A stretch of 45,021 nt of DNA from Chara braunii (lineage: Eukaryota; Streptophyta; Charophyceae; Charales; Characeae), in NCBI GenBank assembly GCA_003427395.1, contig BFEA01000076.1, positions 2,299,679 through 2,344,699 of the forward strand. Reading direction: 5' to 3'. The notes under the pieces are model-generated. The model searched no databases, had not been told where the DNA came from, and saw only the letters and a list, made by a program, of their open reading frames with translations. The position numbers and the translations under genes are program-made. Numbering within the stretch: the stretch's first letter is position 1; each line of letters starts with the position of its first letter. Positions 28,831 through 40,626 of the stretch are shown in pieces.

Positions 28831-30389
28831 GACCGGGCCTATGGACGGGCCGGCAACAAAACCAAGGGGGATAGCCCCGCCGGGCCCTCAACCCCTCGGC
28901 ATCTTCAGCCGTTCCGATGTTCCATTGCTGCCGGTCGTCGCCCTCGATCCCTGTACCGTCGCTTTGAAAGTCCAATGCCGTTACCAATAGTGCTAGTACC
29001 CAAGGCTGAGACGGGCCACTGCAAAATTCAATATAAATTGTTGCCGCACGACACGCAGACCTATCCAAATACCTCAAGGTCAGGCCTTCGCCTATGGACC
29101 AAACTCACGACTGCCAACCCATGACGCCCTCTGCTCACAGAGTCTGGCTCTGTCTACGATCGTCAACCTCCCGCATCTACCGCGCGGAGGTCACCGCTCA
29201 CGTTCTATTTTCTCTCACATACTCCAGTCACTGCCTGACTGTTGAAATAGATTGGGGACGATAGCCACCGTGCCATCTTGGTTCCAGCACCCGATCCCTA
29301 CTTTTCACAACCAAGCCCCGACCCCGGTCCTTGGGTCTGATCAGCCTATATCCTAGATGAGAATATTTTCAGACCCCTCATCAAGGTCTAGCATAGTCTA
29401 CCCCCCCATTCCCTAGCTCTATCCTTCCTTGGATGCCCTTGAACGGTCCCCTTTACCCATGTTTCATTTTCTCGGTTCCATTCAAAACTAACCTCTATCT
29501 CTTCTCCTCACAGTCTTCACTCACTCGTGTGGACTTAAGTGGGAGGTGGGAATATATTAGAATTTTGGCCCTGCCCAACAACTCGTATCTCAATCAGTTT
29601 TACAGAGGTGGATTACAAATACGAAAAATGCAGGCAATCTCACACACAGGCGCGGTCATCTCCTTACCAGCCTCTTTCCCAAAGTGGTCTATTCACTATT
29701 ACCATCCGTAGAGTTTTATCCCATACCTCAAGCACAGCTCAAAAGTCGCGAGTGCGGTACCTCAACTCCGGCACAGGGTATAACCACTCTCCGTTTGCCC
29801 AAAGTACCTCATCCCTTCTTGCCGCCCTTGTACACCTCCGTTGGCACCAAGAATCACCCCTCGTACCCCGGTAGGAGCAAAGGTTAGTCGTCCAAGCATT
29901 CACTTCCATTGGTCCGTTAGGAGTTTGCCTTTCCCATGCCGTACTTTAGGAAGCTATTAATTGTCCCCGAGGCGCCCTCCTTGCCCCACATGCAGTGGCC
30001 TTTCCTCTGTCTCTTGACAAGCGGTCGCCCCGTCCGAGGAGACGTTTCATATCCAACCGGGCAAGGTGCCGAGCCATGCTCGGTCTGCCCTGAAGAGAGT
30101 GCTACTAATCAATCGGCAAGACCAACTCCTGCCAACAGCCCGGAGGACCAACCCGCCGCACATGAGACAAAGTGGCACTTCAAAGGAACGACGTTTCACA
30201 GCCCGCCCAGTTGGTTCAGACCCCTTCCTTCCTTTCCGCAGGCAGGACACTCAATTCTCCTCGAGCAATTCACAAGTCCCAAGTGGGACATACAAAATAC
30301 AAGTAAGTGCCTTTCCCTTGGTGCATCCAGCTCATCCTACCCATGCCTCGCATTATCTCTCAGGACATTCTGTGCCACTCACCCTTATT
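28831..30389. other. Non-coding stretch, no gene recognised
   Basis: Open frames of 60-164 codons on both strands lack motifs. The text around 28795-28830 (gggagaccgcctttaccactct) resembles 32530-32560 (ggagggccgcctttactactct), suggesting distant copies of one repeat bound the 28.8-32.5 kb block. Confidence 0.4.
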
Positions 30390-31560
30390 ATCCATACACA
30401 CTCATGGGGGCTTTATTTTGCCTTCGTTAGTCTCAATTTTGAGCCCCCTTTGTTACGATTTTCTCTTGGCAGCCTATTTTCTGCATTGAGCCCCTTGGGG
30501 CTCTATTTTCTCATGCCTTGCTAGTCCGAGATATCTCGGACTGCTGGGCAGTCCTCCCATCATCATTTTCCTCCCCTTTTTGCCCCTTCGCACCTTCTCC
30601 CTTGGCCCATTTAGTTCCTGCACCAATAGTGGCTAATATTTTTCACCATCAAAATCTTGATCTTGATGGTGTCACTTGCTTTTCATGTCCGTCCTTCATG
30701 GGCGCCTACGATCCTTCTTTGGACACTCAAGTCCCCGCCACTCACCTCGAACTAGTTCCATTTTCTAGTCCCGCCGGTGGCACGGCCGCCACATGACCCA
30801 ATTTCCAACTATTTTTATTTGGCCCCATCTAGTCCCCGGCGTTGTCCCCGGTGACGTCTCATTTTTATTTGGGGCTCCCTCGCCCTGCCAGTCCCAATCT
30901 CTCCCTCTCATGTGCCTCAAGTGCCGTGATTATTTTCGACTGCGAGATCCACCATCTCGCGGCCGCCATTTACCGTCTTCATTTGCCCTAAGCCCGAGAC
31001 ACTCTTTTCTAGTGTCTTGGGTGTGCCAAGGCCGATTTTCTCTTGGCCTAGGCACCCCCATGCAGTCCGTTATTTCTCGGACTGCCATAATGGGCATTTT
31101 CCTAGCCCCATTGCCCCACAACTTGCCCCACAACTTGCCCCAAACTGAAACAAAATGAAACGATTCGTTGTATCTCGGTTGCATGAGGCCTTGATTCTCT
31201 TTGATTTTCTCAGCAAAATCTAAAAAAAATCAAGATACTTGGCAACCGACATATCCCAGGATGTATCTGGTCACGGGCGTATCTCCCCAAGTGACCGTTT
31301 TTCACCGTTAGTGCCCTCTTTCCTTTTTTCTTCTTTCCCTTTTCTTTTTCCTTCCAAATCTGAACAGTAGGGACTTGCCAGTCCCTCCAGTCCCTACTTG
31401 TGCCAACTCACTCACTCCCTCTCACTCCTCGTCTTATTCTCCCACCTTTTTCTTTCATTTTTTCTTTTTTTTTTCTTTCTTTTTCTAGTATGCCAAGTGT
31501 CCACTAGTTGTTGAGCCTGTTTCTAGGCCCTACCTCTTGGTTTTGGCCCTTCCTATGCCC
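30390..31560 (+). repeat. Diverged 1.2 kb tandem duplication, unit A
   Basis: Aligns with 31585-32110: gggctttattttgcct, then cgattttctc, then a gag-cccc/gggg-ctc hairpin, then a cgag-type palindrome, then tggtgatgctaatatt-like text, then repeated tagtccccgcc words. Hairpins in unit A: GAGCCCC/GGGGCTC (30488-30503), a perfect 20-bp palindrome with half agtccgagat (30523-30542), CACCATCAA/TTGATGGTG (30644-30671), GCGAGAT/ATCTCGC (30942-30960) and GCAGTCCG/CGGACTGC (31062-31085). No ORF is shared by both units. Confidence 0.6.
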
Positions 31561-32110
31561 ATGATGCAATCCGTTATTTCTCGGACTGCAACTATGGCTC
31601 CCTCATGCTCATGAGGGTCTCATTTTGCCTCTATTTCCTGCAAACTCTGACCCCTCCTGCTCCGATTTTCTCCCGAAGGCCTATTTTTCACATGGAGCCT
31701 CTCTAGGCTCCATTTTCTTCAAGGTGGCTGATCCGAGATGTTCCGGATTGCTGCCATGCCTCTTCCTTCACATTTCTTTACTTTCTTTTATCCTTTTGGT
31801 CCTCCTGTTTGCTTCCACTAGTGCTTGCACTAGTGATGCTAATATTCTTGGTCGTTTAGATCTCGATCTTGATGGCGCACTTTGCTTTGAGTATTTCTTT
31901 TTCATGGCCCGCCACAACTTTTCCTTGGGACATCACAAGTCCCCGCCACTTGTCCCGCGCTAGTCCCCGACACTTATCCCACCGGTGGTCCCGCTGGTAC
32001 TTGTCTCGCCGGTGGTCCTACTGCTACTTGTCCCGCCGGTGGTCCGTTGGCACTTGTCCTGCCGGCTGCTTGCACTTATCCCAAAACACCATTATTTTTA
32101 CTTAGTCCCA
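31561..32110 (+). repeat. Diverged 1.2 kb tandem duplication, unit B
   Basis: Second unit. At sites homologous to hairpins of unit A it has TGGAGCC/GGCTCCA (31693-31712) instead of GAGCCCC/GGGGCTC, and ATCCG/CGGAT (31731-31748) instead of the agtccgagat palindrome. Its first hairpin GCAATCCG/CGGACTGC (31566-31589) has the same 8-base loop as the one at 31062 with one arm base changed. It also has CCCTCATG/CATGAGGG (31600-31617). Ends in short repeats of cttgtcccgccggtggtcc. Confidence 0.6.
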
Positions 32111-33546
32111 TGCGGTCCCCGACACCGCTCTCCATGGTGTCCCGATTTCTTTTGGCGTTTGCCACGCTATGGTGGCTCTATTTTCTCGTCTTTTTTCGTG
32201 TCTCACTTGCGCCGGTCTTTCCGGCCGCGGGACCTTTACTTTCGCGGTCCCCGTCAGTTGCCGAGGGGCGGCCCCCATGCTAGGGCCTTCCTTCTCTAGA
32301 GTCCTACGACCGTCAAGGCTCTCTTCCTCGTGGTCCCGGTATTTCCTTGTGGTCCGTTGCACCCCCGTGCTTGGCTCATGGCCCTTTCGCCCCTCTCATG
32401 CCATCCCGACCATGTGCTACGTTCTCACGTGCTTATGTCCCGACACTTATTTACTTGACGTCGTTGGTCCCCTTCACCCTGTGGCGCTCAGCCCAGGGTT
32501 CTATTTTTCCCGGCGGCTCTCCTTCTTTTGAGAAGGAGGGCCGCCTTTACTACTCTCTTGCAGTCCTTCGCCGCCTGCTACTTTATTAATCTATTCGTGG
32601 CCCAGTGGTTCCGACGGCCCAGGGTATCCTCTAGGGCCCTGGGTGTTGGCAACCATGCCTTAGCCCTCCATCCTTCCTATTTCTCTTGCCTTCTAGTTTT
32701 CTCTGCCGTGCACATATCTGTCGTATACCATCTCTTAAGGGTCGGGACTTGTTTCGGGACCCATAGGTCCCGACACCGTATAGTGGCCAAAGATACTTTC
32801 TGCGAAGGTCCTAGAGGAAGGCCACAACAACAATGTAAGGTCAGGTTTGCATACCAGGAGCCCAATGAAGACCGCTGGTTTCCCCAGGGAGGAACTAATG
32901 CGGACGGCCCCGCACATTATCTTTCTATGAGAGGGCCCGAAAAGGAATGAACGTGTATGATAGATGAAGTTGAGATTTTCCCGGAGCCTCGAAATTAGGC
33001 CAGCGGGAGTGAAAGGATTCACGCTGCAGACACCCAATCCTGGTCTCCGGGTCTTGACAAGTCCCAAGTCCCAGGGCCGTCCCGTAGGGTAGGCCGTAGG
33101 GTCTAGAAGCCGAAGCGTCGTAGGTCGGTAGGTGTCGGTACCGAAGCGTCGTAGATTGGTAGGAGTCTGTCTGATATCCGACAAGAAAAGTCCAAAAGCG
33201 TCCAGTCCAGTCTGACAGTCCCAAGTCCAATTTTGCTGCATGTCCCAGGAAAGTCCGGAAGTTATTGGATCGGCAAAATGTTTACAGCAGACAGGCCACG
33301 GCCGACCGGTACCGGTCTGAAGCAGGCCGAGCCAAGTTCTATATTTAACTACTAAAGTGCAGCAGCTCATCACTTGTTCAATTGCGAGATGCGGAAGCGC
33401 TGCCGCTGCTTGTGCGTTAAGGGGACTTGGGCACCGTGCGCCTAAAGAAGAAGAGGGCGCTTGAGAGCTACTCCATAGCTAGGCTAGACGTAGAGCAGGA
33501 GGATGGCGGCCATAGCCGTCGAGGTGTGAGCAATGAGTGGGTGTAT
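32111..33546. other. Non-coding stretch with a long hairpin, no gene recognised
   Basis: Contains the 15-bp hairpin at 32512-32545, a GTCGGGAC/GTCCCGAC pair (32744-32776) and a 14-bp palindrome half gaccggt near 33303. It also has two copies of ccgaagcgtcgtag near 33111 and 33140. Open frames here have no motifs. Confidence 0.4.
32512..32545. other. 15-bp near-perfect hairpin, 4-base loop
   Basis: Arms 32512-32526 and 32531-32545 pair at 14 Watson-Crick positions with one T.G in the middle (ggcggc, t, ctccttct against agaaggag, g, gccgcc). Such length is not a chance event in this window. Its distant relative at about 28785-28815 lacks the full pairing. Confidence 0.8.
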
Positions 33547-33896
33547 NNNNNNNNNNNNNNNNNNNNNNNNNNNNNNNNNNNNNNNNNNNNNNNNNNNNNN
33601 NNNNNNNNNNNNNNNNNNNNNNNNNNNNNNNNNNNNNNNNNNNNNNNNNNNNNNNNNNNNNNNNNNNNNNNNNNNNNNNNNNNNNNNNNNNNNNNNNNNN
33701 NNNNNNNNNNNNNNNNNNNNNNNNNNNNNNNNNNNNNNNNNNNNNNNNNNNNNNNNNNNNNNNNNNNNNNNNNNNNNNNNNNNNNNNNNNNNNNNNNNNN
33801 NNNNNNNNNNNNNNNNNNNNNNNNNNNNNNNNNNNNNNNNNNNNNNNNNNNNNNNNNNNNNNNNNNNNNNNNNNNNNNNNNNNNNNNNNNNNNNNN
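33547..33896. other. Assembly gap (350 N)
   Basis: A continuous run of N, followed by a (ga)n microsatellite at about 33919-33937. Confidence 0.99.
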
Positions 33897-36290
33897 GAGG
33901 CAGAGCGAGTCGAGTCAAAGAGAGAGAGAGAGAGAGAAGGGAGAAGCCATAGCTGCTATCTGGTTAAGACCCGTTGCGTGTGTGAGCCGATGAAGACAAA
34001 CAGTCTTGTTTATTGATAATAATATTGGACACGACATCTCCGAGTGTTGATTGTATCTCGATTTGGCTTCTCATGTGTGAACTCTCATGTGAATGTTCGC
34101 TGATGTATGCGAAGTTGAACTTGACGAGTACTTGGCTGATTTCACGAGCACCAATTGGAACCTTCCCTCAACTGTGTCCAGCATTCCTGATTGCATCAAC
34201 AGAGCAGTGGTGTCTATGGTGTGCACAACGGCCCACCCCTGTGCCCAGGTAATGCGGAGCAAGCCAGACTCGTCCGTACTATTTTTATCCTCTCATACGA
34301 CGCGAGTCGGTTTCCTCGCATACGGCGCGAGTTGGTTTCCCCGCCGGAGTATCTTTGATTATGGTCTGGTGCATGTCGATCCCCCATAAGTCTGACTACA
34401 CCCCTCTATGCGCAGTAAGAGCTCAAAGGACAATGCAGCAAAGCATGCGTGCTCTACTCCCTTTGGGTTGGAATGGTGACTGTGACCCATGCTTCGTCCA
34501 GGGCCTTTCAGAGGCACTGCCCTCTCCCACCAGATGCACCACCAGGAAGAATGGCGACTCTCAAGGTAGAGCGCTCACGACTCCTAAACCAGAAGAGGAC
34601 ACTCAAGTCAAACTCTCCTCCTCATGGTAAGAAATTGAGATGGGAAGATAAGGTAAGGGAACAACGTACCTCAAGATAGCTGCCCCCAACGACAGATTTC
34701 TCACCAATTGAACCGACATGAATTTTGATGACCAGACATAGCCTCGGTACCACACACGATGCAACGCAGTGCCACCTCAGCCAAAATGCCGCATGCTCTC
34801 ATGATTCCACATACATCCGCAGTCGCCACAGCTCCCACACTCTCGTCACAGCCTTCCAGTCCGACTCCCCTTTACCCAGGAGGGACTATACAAGCCAGCG
34901 ACAATGTATCCTCAGTGCAGAGAAGCTTCATCAGCACACCAAGTAACAAAGACACCAGCTCCGGTAACGGCAATATCGAACCAACTCTAATACCAAATTG
35001 CAAGGAATACGAGCGAGAGCGATAGACAGAAATCCAAATTGCAAAATCACGCTGTAAGCCAGATAGTAGAGAACCAAGCAGAAAGCAGAATGCACCAAGA
35101 TACAAGCCAAATAAGAGCAATACAATGAACTCATATGTCGACGTCGACTGTTACGGACTCCGCCAGGGCTCGATCCCTGGTCTACTTTTTGCTGTTTCTG
35201 CTACATCCCGTTTTTGGCCTGGCACCCTTTTTCCAAACCCCTCCTTTGGTACCGTCGGATTTTGGACAACTGGCGCCATGCTGCAATTCGGGCGCCACTT
35301 TCAAATGCCGCATTTTTCAGTTATGCCCTTGGGGCTTTTGCGGAAATGCCCCTGGTACCGTACGTGTCACCGGTACTTATACCGGCTCCCCGTACGGTAC
35401 GGGGACCAGTCTCGTACCAGTTTCAGGTGCTGTACTCGTACTCAGTGGGACTTGCTCCTATTTTCGACATTTGGAATCCAAGACTTCGACTTCGTGTCCT
35501 TGCCACTGTGTCTGCGTCCGACCCTGAGTCGTGTCGAGTGAGTGAGTGTGTGTGTGTGCTCTCACTCTCTCACTCTCTCTCCCCTCTCCCTCGGCTCTCC
35601 CTGTCTCCCTCGGCCTCGCGCTCGTCACATCGACACTCTCTCGCCACATCAATACAGTATCCAATGTTGCTCTTCCCGATTGGTGCTCAGCGCCCAACCG
35701 AAACTAGCCTACACTACGTTCATGCAACAGGATTCACTTAGAACCTGAAGACCAATGTATGCGACGACGTCGCCAATGCAGACTGCCAGCATACACGAGG
35801 TACGCGCTTCTCTCCTCCCCTCATCGCCCTCAGTCTTCCCACACTGCCTCCTTAACCGAAGACCACCATCGCCATCACCTACCCGACTATGGCGGTTGTG
35901 TGCGGCAACGCCCCTCTCTCACCTCCAGTGCCCGCGTGCGCCTTTGGCTAGTGTTAGTGTTCCAACACTCGCTCGACAATACAGCCGCATTTGCTTGCCA
36001 GCCAGAATGTCGCTCTGCTGGGAGAGTCACTTTCCTTTATGGAAATTGCTTCCCAGCCTCTACCTGCCTGGGCCTGGCTGCTTGTGCCCAGTAACACAAG
36101 CCCGTTCAGACCCTGGCCTGGGCCCGCAGCAGTTAAAGCATGCTCAACCACCCAGGCTAAGTGTGTGATGTTCGCTGGTCACTGCCTGCTTCCATGTCCA
36201 AACCCAAAGCAACTTGGAAGCTTTTTGGAATATTTTGATTCTCACAAGCAGGTCTCAGTAACCAACTGGCGCCTAGTAACTGTCTGGCGC
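33897..36290. other. Non-coding stretch, no gene recognised
   Basis: Between the gap and the inverted LTR. It has a 26-bp tandem duplication with cgagt(c/t)ggtttcc (34290-34345) and a (tg)n/(tc)n-rich stretch (35540-35600). A hairpin-dense segment lies at 35163-35404: ccaggg/ccctgg, tggcgcc/ggcgcca, ccggta/taccgg and ccccgta/tacgggg. I see no gag or pol left of the inverted LTR. Confidence 0.45.
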
Positions 36291-37012
36291 TGTCGCACGT
36301 TTTCCAGTCGGGCCACTTCAGGCAACCGGAAAGCCAACAGGCTGTCACGCAGGATTTTGTACTTGATTGCAATAAATAAAATAAATTAAACAATGCAAAT
36401 CCCTTCCTGTTGTGTGCGTCCAGCTTCAAGCGAGACCCTTCAATTGCGGTCTTCGCCGGTCCCCGGTCTTAGGAATCATTTATTTTGATTCGGAACAACA
36501 AAGAATCATGCGAATAATAATCATAAAAATTGCAGAGTGCTACGCATGCATCAAATTATGTCAATCTGATTTTGAGAACTGTGACAGAATCATCCACGAA
36601 AGCAATCATCCAGCAAGAACAATGCAAGAAGCAGGACCGACTGACTCGGGCAATGGCAGAGTTAAATAAATGAGGGAAGAATGAGAACTCATAATAATCT
36701 CAGGAAGTATATATGGAAGAGAGCATGGCCAACACCAATCAAGAGTCCTCACTCATCCCTCTAAGCTTCACACTCAAACTCTCATTTTGCTATCTGTCGT
36801 TTGGGCTTCTTGCCATGCCTCCATACTCTCTGAGGTTGTGGCTTCTGTATGTAGAGTCACCTGAAGCCTGCAAGTTCTAAGCACTTCCATCCAAGTCCAA
36901 TGATACGGAAGTCAACCATAGCACAAAACTCCTCCCATAGAGTGGGGAGATAGGGCTGAGAGAAAATGCCCCTCCTGAGATGTGGAAACTCGGAGGGCTC
37001 AGTCACTGCCTC

Positions 37013-37435
37013 CTAGTCGATCACTGTCGGCGATATGTATCTCTTGGCTAGGTCTACAAGGTCACTCCAATATGATCCGTCAGTGAAGCAGCAAGGGACC
37101 GGAGGCCTGGGGTAGTGAACGAAAAGCTTAGGACCAAAGCTATAGACTAGCTTTGCGCTCCCTTGGAGTCTCTCAGGTTTCCATTGCACAAACCCAGCTG
37201 CTGCGGCCCACACTGCATCAAAATGAGGATGTGTCTCATTTCCTTTCTTCAGGTATATCCGCAGATCTTTGACTGCTCCTCCTGCAAATTATGTAAGAGC
37301 GACGAAGATTGGCAGATCTTCGCGCCTAAAGCCGTCAACCTTGACATATCTGTATGGGAAGCATTCTCTTGAGGATATCCGATTGCGACCGCCAAGAACA
37401 GACTGATCGACCGAGATGGGGTTGATTTCTCTCAT
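37013..37435 (-). pseudogene. Family A ORF in the inverted LTR, broken
   Basis: Counterpart of 3482-3904, from ATG at 37435 to the stop at 37015-37013. A single A-to-T change makes an in-frame TAA (37291-37289) where the other copy has a Lys codon just before FAGG. Several further replacements follow (for example WAAAAG, VPCCFTDGSYWSD). Only the left LTR therefore keeps this ORF open. Confidence 0.75.
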
Positions 37436-38227
37436 GGGCTCAATCAAACAAAGTACTTTCTAATAAAGGATCGAAAACGGATTTTGACTGATGAATGTCT
37501 GATGCTGTTTGAAATGACTACTGTTTGCTGACATATGTCTGCTGCTGTTTGGATTAACTGTTGCTTGCTGATGAGTATATAATGCTGTTTGAATTAACTG
37601 TTGCTTGCTGAATAGACTACAATTGTCACCAAATGAACGAACCCTTAGCTGCCATCTAAACGCTGTCCGGAGATCATCCGAGGGTCACTTGAAAGCTGTC
37701 TGAAAATTATCTGAAGTTTGCTTGAAAGTTTGTCTGAGAATTAACTCACCGGATCTTAGACTTGCGTGCCATGGTATTGCTGGGTGAATCAGCGAGAACT
37801 CTGAGGGGTGCTGACTGTTTGAATGCTGGTGGGGCTCAAGGGGGCGAGATCTGAGCACTACTGATTTCATGAAAGTTTCACCTTGGTTTGTCCCGTATAG
37901 AGAAAGTGACACACTCGACTGATCTTATCCCCTCCCTTCTTTGCAGCGTTCATAGGGTGCATTCAACATAAGAACCCCACATAGATTGTCTGACCCAAAC
38001 GAGCGAGCCGGGTAGGACGACTGCAAAGATTGTCTCACTCGCCAACTCTGACAACATTCAGTGTTCCTTACANAAGCCCTGTCTCCCGCCTNTACTGCAT
38101 GCAGTACCTCACGTATTGCCCGTTGAATATTGCCAAGTGACGAGTACCATAGTCTTACCCCTCTTATCTATTCATTTTTACAATGCTACTCCCCGTCTCA
38201 CGCTAGTGATTCTCTCTTCCTTCATTG

Positions 38228-38479
38228 CTATTTGCAGTTGACAAGTTCTCGAGTTTTGTCTACCGCTTCTATAGATGAAAAGGTGTTGTGCAACTGCCCA
38301 TTCAGTCCATTGAAGTCAAAAGTGTATGCAATGATCCTCTGATTTTTCACCAACTCCAGCGCTNGCTCTCTCATAAGTCTNCNAGCAGGTTGGATATACN
38401 CAACTGCTTTCTCNTCCCAGCCTTCTCCTTTGTNCAAGTGGAGAGAGCAGGTCACTTCCAATCTCCATTTATCCCTCAT
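38228..38479 (-). CDS. Family A' ORF in the inverted LTR
   Basis: Counterpart of 2398-2649: ATG at 38479, stop at 38230-38228, 83 codons, same predicted protein and the same positions of undetermined residues. Unlike the family A ORF it is intact in both LTRs. The identity, including the N pattern, may be real recent gene conversion, or may come from the same reads having been used for both copies. Confidence 0.5.
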   Translation of the reverse strand: MRDKWRLEVTCSLHLXKGEGWXEKAVXYIQPAXRLMREXALELVKNQRIIAYTFDFNGLNGQLHNTFSSIEAVDKTRELVNCK

Positions 38480-39099
38480 GATTTTCTTTTCATTCCTGCC
38501 CAGCTAGATACTACGTAACCAATTAGTTTCGTCTTTGCTCATCTGTCACCCAGACGCCCTCTCGAATTTTCCCGAGGATAGCTGCATAAACGTTGAGTTT
38601 CATTTTTGACTAAATCGGCATCATTCAGAGTAGGGGGTTGTTAGCATCCTAGTGGGTGTAAGCATAGAGCAGCACTGAGCACACCCTGACTCAGTCCCTC
38701 GTTTTCTCTGAGTCTCAGCGCAGTACCGTTATGCCAGACTTCGTGTTCTTAGGTCTGCTAACCTAGGTTCGGTTTGACTCAAGACCGCTGTCGGCGCGAA
38801 TACCCTTACAAGGGTATCCGCTCGGGATTTTGCAAGTGACAGAGAACAAGTTTGGGTTGAAATTTGAGTACATTGCGTGACTTGCGGTTGCATTTTGTTC
38901 ACACTGTCTAAATGATTGACTAGGAGTAGAGAGTGGGTGAGTGCGCGATTTCGAGGCGCCTGTGATGATTTTCATTCTTGATGTTATAGAGTCGGTGTTT
39001 CCGCCAGCAAAATTTTTGGCTTTGATTAAAATTAGGAAAAGTTTTCTTTTATTAAAGTGACCATGGTACATCTGCGTTCATACGGCATGCGTCATCAGA

Positions 39100-39717
39100 A
39101 TGCCAATAGATGTGAAGGACGGGGTATCCGTCGTTCTACCAGAAGAAGGGACCTTGACGGATCTAGAGCCAGCCTATTAGACTGTGATGTTGGGCGAGGG
39201 GGATGCCTTCCTTTGGATAGAAACTTTGTAGATCAAGGTTAGCCTAACCCGGCTGACGCCAAGCTTAACAGATCTGGAATTTCAAGGGATTGTGGAAGCC
39301 CGGGGATGGATCTACTTGTCCAAGGAAGGAGAAAACGCAATTACAACATTAGGGGTTTAGGCGGGCGGAACGAGAAGTAGCTTGGGCGGCATGTCAGCAG
39401 GTGGAAATGGAAATGGACGAGATAGACGTGCGGGTGGAGCTCGGGGATAGAGGGAACGTACGACGACCACTTAGAATGATGAGGTGCATCCTGCCCCCGT
39501 TCTTGGTAGACGCGGTCTTCGGAACCCGGAGTAGGCTGGTGTGGATATGTCACTCCATGTCAAACCTTGGGTTGTACCAAGGCGCCAAGCAAGACTTCTT
39601 TCGACTATCGATCAAAATGGGACCTTTCGAAGGGAACTTGGCAAGGGAACTAGCCAAGATACTAAATTGTCTCAGCACGGATGACGTGTTTGTTCCGAGC
39701 CCCGTCCATTAAAAGAT
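39100..39717 (+). pseudogene. Family B copy 1, broken
   Basis: Frame 1 from ATG 39100 gives DGVSVVLPEEG, then GWIYLSKEGENAITTLG, with three stops. Frame 2 from about 39363 continues with REVAWAACQQVEMEMDE, a leucine-rich middle and FFRLSIKMGPFEGNLARELA to a TAA at about 39711. Order and spacing match copies 2-4: SLP-like strand, G-x-[IL]-Y-L-S-x-x-G-W, helical linker, K-M-G-P-F-E. No known family is recognised. Confidence 0.55.
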
Positions 39718-39834
39718 AATTCACAAAAATGTGGCAATAGAGGAGACCTATTTGGAAAGGCTAGGGGATTTGTTTCGTGAAGAAAAGAATGACCTCACGA
39801 ACGAGGAGGAGGATGAGGAGATGGGGTCATAAGC

Positions 39835-40626
39835 ATGGGTGGTATGGGTGGTCGGCGCTGTGCAGGAATACGGATGGCTAGAGAGCAGCGCTTGAATGAT
39901 CGCGTATTTAAGGGGTGGAAGCCGAGGCAGCTTGAAGGAGGGATAAAAATGACCCTGCCCACAAGGAACGAATGGAGAGGAACTATTTGTGACAGGGTAG
40001 GGGAAGAGATCATGTCAGAAGTGTCATATCTATGGGTAGAAAGAATGTGGAACCCGATAAGAGAAGAGGAAGGATGGGACGATATAGCCGATGGGAGCAT
40101 GGAATTCATCGGGGCGATTTGCCTATCGCAAAGGGGTTGGCAGCAGTTTTGCGTGACGTTGGCATCTGGGCAGGACCCAATGTCGATCTTAGGAGAGGCC
40201 GAGCAGTGGACTCGCGACAAGGTGGAGGAATTCGCCAACGAGGAAAGAGACGAAGTTAGCAATAGGGTTGTAATGGGGGGATGGGAAGAGCTCAGGCTGC
40301 CGTGCCAGTTAGCCCAGACCTGGGTGCCGCACTTTGTGGCGGATTGGTTCGGGGGTACGAGCACATTTACAGGTTAGCGGAGTCCCTGGACGAGGTAGAC
40401 CTGGGATTTTTCATGGCTGGTCGAAACTTTCTACAAGGTCTCGCTAGAAGAGGGACCTTTCTATGGCGATAGGGCCAAGGAAGTCGTCGACATTCTGAAA
40501 GTTGTCAAGGACGACCGGACCGAGGTGAACGATAGAACAAGGGATGTTGTACTTCTCTGCGAGGTAGCAACGGCCCCCTCCTATATAGGCGACATATTCC
40601 TGTTGTTCGAAGTCTTATGGTTTTAA
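39835..40626 (+). pseudogene. Family B copy 2, frameshifted
   Basis: ATG 39835 opens a 180-codon frame: basic head, KMTLPTRNEW, then GAICLSQRGWQQFCVTLASG at about residues 100-119, then an acidic helix (WTRDKVEEFANEERDEV). It stops at 40377, but the family sequence goes on in the next frames: YEHIYRLAESLDEVDLGFF near 40350-40410, then SLEEGPFYGDRAKEVVDIL and IGDIFLLFEV, to TAA 40624-40626. The C-terminal CEVxxxxxYIxDxxxLFEV agrees with copy 3. So it was one protein of about 260 residues with two frame changes. Confidence 0.6.

Larger units (their letters stand above)
36291..38781 (-). repeat. Orphan copy of the 2.4 kb LTR, inverted
   Basis: Read on the minus strand it starts TGAGTC (38781) and ends CGACA (36291), matching 2096-4535 throughout. 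It is 2491 bases; the excess is mainly an approximately 105-base segment (about 36612-36717) missing from the left copy, minus one 40-bp unit. The expected primer binding site is not found after its end; only gcgccag words, twice, follow. No polypurine tract precedes its start, and its flanking five bases on each side do not match, so it is not a clean solo LTR. Divergence is uneven: the ORF at 38228 is identical to its partner, while other parts differ at several percent. Confidence 0.8.

Noticed and set aside
35163-35404. Cluster of perfect 6-7 bp hairpins taken as a separate structured element
   Set aside because: Arms of 6-7 bases with loops up to 20 are expected dozens of times in 45 kb by chance, and no second copy is present to show paired changes. 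Kept only as a note.
36291-38781. Solo LTR with target-site duplication
   Set aside because: The five bases on its two sides do not match (gcgcc against ggtct on its strand), so no target-site duplication is visible.
2096-38781. A single giant transposon bounded by 2.4 kb terminal inverted repeats
   Set aside because: The arms are LTRs: TG...CA ends, PBS after the left one and retroelement genes in the expected order. Flanks show no target duplication, and nothing between them looks like a DNA-transposon gene set.
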